Part shown: in pieces, positions 62,383 to 64,000 of the stretch
Numbering within the stretch: the stretch's first letter is position 1
Layout of the letters: each line of letters begins with the position of its first letter
NCBI RefSeq assembly: GCF_002113375.1
Contig: NZ_NEHO01000002.1
Span: 124,001 to 188,000 of the forward strand
Length of the DNA: 64,000 bases
DNA from: Pseudomonas sp. R37(2017)
GTDB lineage: Bacteria > Pseudomonadota > Gammaproteobacteria > Pseudomonadales > Pseudomonadaceae
Direction of reading: 5' to 3'
Program-made: the position numbers and the translations under genes
The notes under the pieces: generated by a model
Seen by the model: only the letters and a program-made list of their open reading frames with translations
Database searches by the model: none
What the model was told of the DNA's origin: nothing

Positions 62383-64000
62383 TCACGGCTTACGAAAAAA
62401 CAGCGAACTCGCCAGTTGCGGGCTGATTGCACTGCGATAGATGGCGATCACCTCGCTGCTGGAGGCCGAACGCAAGTCGTATGCCCCGGCCAACACCCGT
62501 TGCTCATGCAATTTCAAGTGAGCGGCTGTAAACGCTTCGACAGGGCTGTCGGCAGCGGCGTAATGAAAATGTGCGTACCACAACGTTTGCCCGGTGCCAC
62601 GCTCGCGAATCTCGTACTCCTGCAGGTAATCCTTACGCGGGCCTTTGAGTCGGCGTCGGCCGCCACTTGGCGAGATATCGATTTCGTTTTTGCTCGATAA
62701 CCATTCGACGCGGGCAGCCGTGGGCGGCTGTTGCTTGATCATCTCAACCCGAATGCGGTGACCCTCGGCGTAGAGTCGATCGCGTGCGCTGCCCAGCTCT
62801 GCAACCAGTGTTGTCGTGGAGTCGGTTGAGTTCGAGTGGGTCGGGGCTTGTTCCAGCGCCTTGGCACTTTTATCGAGCTGCTCAGCTTTGTTTTGGAACA
62901 GCTCCTCGATCTCTACTGGGATGCGGCCGGGCTTTTTTGCGCTGGCTTCGGTTTGCCGGATGAAGCTTTCCACCCCATCGAGTAGCGTGCGACTTTGAGT
63001 GATTTGCGTGTCGAGGTCAGCTACTGGAGCCGTCGGGCGACGGGGTCTGACTTTTACTCGTTCAAGCCAGACGCCCGGTGTTTTTTCATGAAAGGTGGCA
63101 ATCACCTTGCCCGTCATGGGCGACTTCACATCGAGCAGAATGGCTTCTCCCGGTGCCGAAGGGCGCACTTCGCCCACTACCGTACCCTTGAAGCGTGTTT
63201 TGATGACCCGTTTTCGCGATGCCGGTCCGGATCTTGAGGGGGCGGGGCGAGGCTCCAGCGGTTGTTGCTCTCGCAGCAACTGCGCCAGGAAGTTCTCGGC
63301 TGCCTGCTGGAAGCCGCTGATTCGACTGCGCAAGTGTTTGAACGGTTGCTCCAGCACGGCATCCTTATGGTTGAGGGCAAAGTCTTCGAAGGACTGATCG
63401 ATGGTAGCAAACTGCTCAACCAAGCCACTGAGGCCTTCAACACGTTCGTTCACTTTCCAGGTGCCTCCTTCCACCATCAGCTCCTGCGATGTCTGGATGA
63501 TCAGGTTGGAGGTATCGAGCAGGGACATGAATTCACTGCGTGCCTGGGTGAGCGCAACACTGTTGCCTTCTTTCAGGCAGACCTCACGGGCCAACGAAAC
63601 CTGAAGGCCTTTGAGATCGTTAAGGCTGAACGCGGGCAGTTTTGTCCGGTAAGTGCTGGCCACTTCCGCTGCACTTCGACCGAGTCGGCTCAACTCCTGG
63701 AAGCGCGATTGGGCAAACTCGATCTTGCCAATCATGCCCTCGGTCAGATCGACCATCTTTTTGTAGGTCGCGCGGTCGCCGGTACCCTCTGCCGTTTCTT
63801 CAGCTTCCAGTAGCGCCAGGGTTTCCCTCAGGGTTTGAGCGAAAGTTGGGGCGCGTTGATCAAGCCATGTCTGGTTGAAGAACAACTGGGTGCCGAGCAT
63901 TTCGACCATGGTGGTTCGGTAGTTGTGAACCGTATCGAGCAGGTTCAGCGATTTCAGTTGTTCGATGGGGATGGCGTAATCCTGGGTGCGGCGCTCGAGC
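62383..64000 (-). CDS. C-terminal part of a large uncharacterised protein (5' end beyond window)
   Basis: The frame is open from the right edge to the stop at 62383, at least 538 residues, with no start codon that looks real. It is soluble and highly charged, with long helical stretches (RATYKKMVDLTEGMIGKIEF), then a Pro/Arg-rich linker and a compact end (YEIRERGTGQTLWYAHFHYA, LRSASSSEVIAIYRSAISP). The YAHFHYA-type end resembles C-terminal regions of very large Pseudomonas proteins annotated with dermonecrotic-toxin or DUF6543 domains (from memory). I cannot confirm this without the N-terminal part. Confidence 0.6.
   Translation of the reverse strand, partial: LERRTQDYAIPIEQLKSLNLLDTVHNYRTTMVEMLGTQLFFNQTWLDQRAPTFAQTLRETLALLEAEETAEGTGDRATYKKMVDLTEGMIGKIEFAQSRFQELSRLGRSAAEVASTYRTKLPAFSLNDLKGLQVSLAREVCLKEGNSVALTQARSEFMSLLDTSNLIIQTSQELMVEGGTWKVNERVEGLSGLVEQFATIDQSFEDFALNHKDAVLEQPFKHLRSRISGFQQAAENFLAQLLREQQPLEPRPAPSRSGPASRKRVIKTRFKGTVVGEVRPSAPGEAILLDVKSPMTGKVIATFHEKTPGVWLERVKVRPRRPTAPVADLDTQITQSRTLLDGVESFIRQTEASAKKPGRIPVEIEELFQNKAEQLDKSAKALEQAPTHSNSTDSTTTLVAELGSARDRLYAEGHRIRVEMIKQQPPTAARVEWLSSKNEIDISPSGGRRRLKGPRKDYLQEYEIRERGTGQTLWYAHFHYAAADSPVEAFTAAHLKLHEQRVLAGAYDLRSASSSEVIAIYRSAISPQLASSLFFRKP

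Overview
The window looks like a chromosomal stretch of a Pseudomonas species, most likely of the fluorescens group. It opens with the end of the ATP synthase operon and glmU-glmR-glmS, an order typical of pseudomonads near the replication origin. It is GC-rich in third codon positions and is dotted with the Pseudomonas REP repeat (core GTGGGAGCGGGCTTGCTCG). I see no tRNA, rRNA, CRISPR array or insertion sequence. Both window edges cut genes: atpD at the left lacks about four codons, and a large uncharacterised protein at the right continues past base 64000.

Layout. 1-6.1 kb: atpD, atpC, glmU, a DeoR-type regulator (glmR) and glmS. 6.1-10.9 kb: a minus-strand efflux operon (AI-2E-type permease, outer-membrane factor, HlyD adaptor, DUF2955 membrane protein). 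11.5-19.9 kb: a LysR regulator, a glutathione transferase, a three-module flavin/iron-sulfur oxidoreductase, a DUF3142 lipoprotein overlapped by a 704-residue exported protein, and a LysE exporter divergent from an Lrp regulator. 20.1-31.2 kb: lpdA, a four-gene operon of three SPFH (HflK/HflC-like) proteins and a P1B-type metal ATPase, cfa, cls and a DUF3617 protein. 31.2-38.9 kb: a zinc-starvation island. 38.9-50.6 kb: pdxY, an acyl-CoA thioesterase, a CPA2 antiporter, a SUKH protein, a Tim44-like protein, an EamA transporter, uvrD and a GGDEF/EAL protein. 51.3-56.9 kb: a HexR/RpiR-type regulator and a LysR regulator divergent from a two-subunit pyruvate carboxylase. 57-64 kb: a hipA/hipB-like pair, two GNAT acetyltransferases with a PaiB-like protein, a divergent MocR regulator, and the 3' part of a large protein.

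The strongest theme is zinc. Two exact Zur-type palindromes (35700-35712 and 36305-36317) lie in the divergent promoters of the island. The island encodes zinc-independent FolE2, a ZnuABC-type importer, two COG0523 GTPases, two small exported proteins and a ThrRS-like protein without a catalytic core. It also holds apparent remnants of a dihydroorotase and of a murein amidase. A near-match to the same palindrome (21668-21682) precedes the SPFH/P-type ATPase operon 10 kb away, so that operon is probably part of the same low-zinc response. Its ATPase has no N-terminal metal-binding domain, whereas the second SPFH protein starts with 17 histidines in 28 residues.

Two DNA-level patterns stand out. 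Upstream of the hipA-like gene, four copies of a 14-bp motif (TGCA-N6-TGCR) are spaced 43, 42 and 42 bp, which is about four helical turns each. Inside the MocR-type gene, a 12-bp tandem repeat in the interdomain linker carries a cluster of DnaA-box-like sequences (TTATCCACA and close variants).
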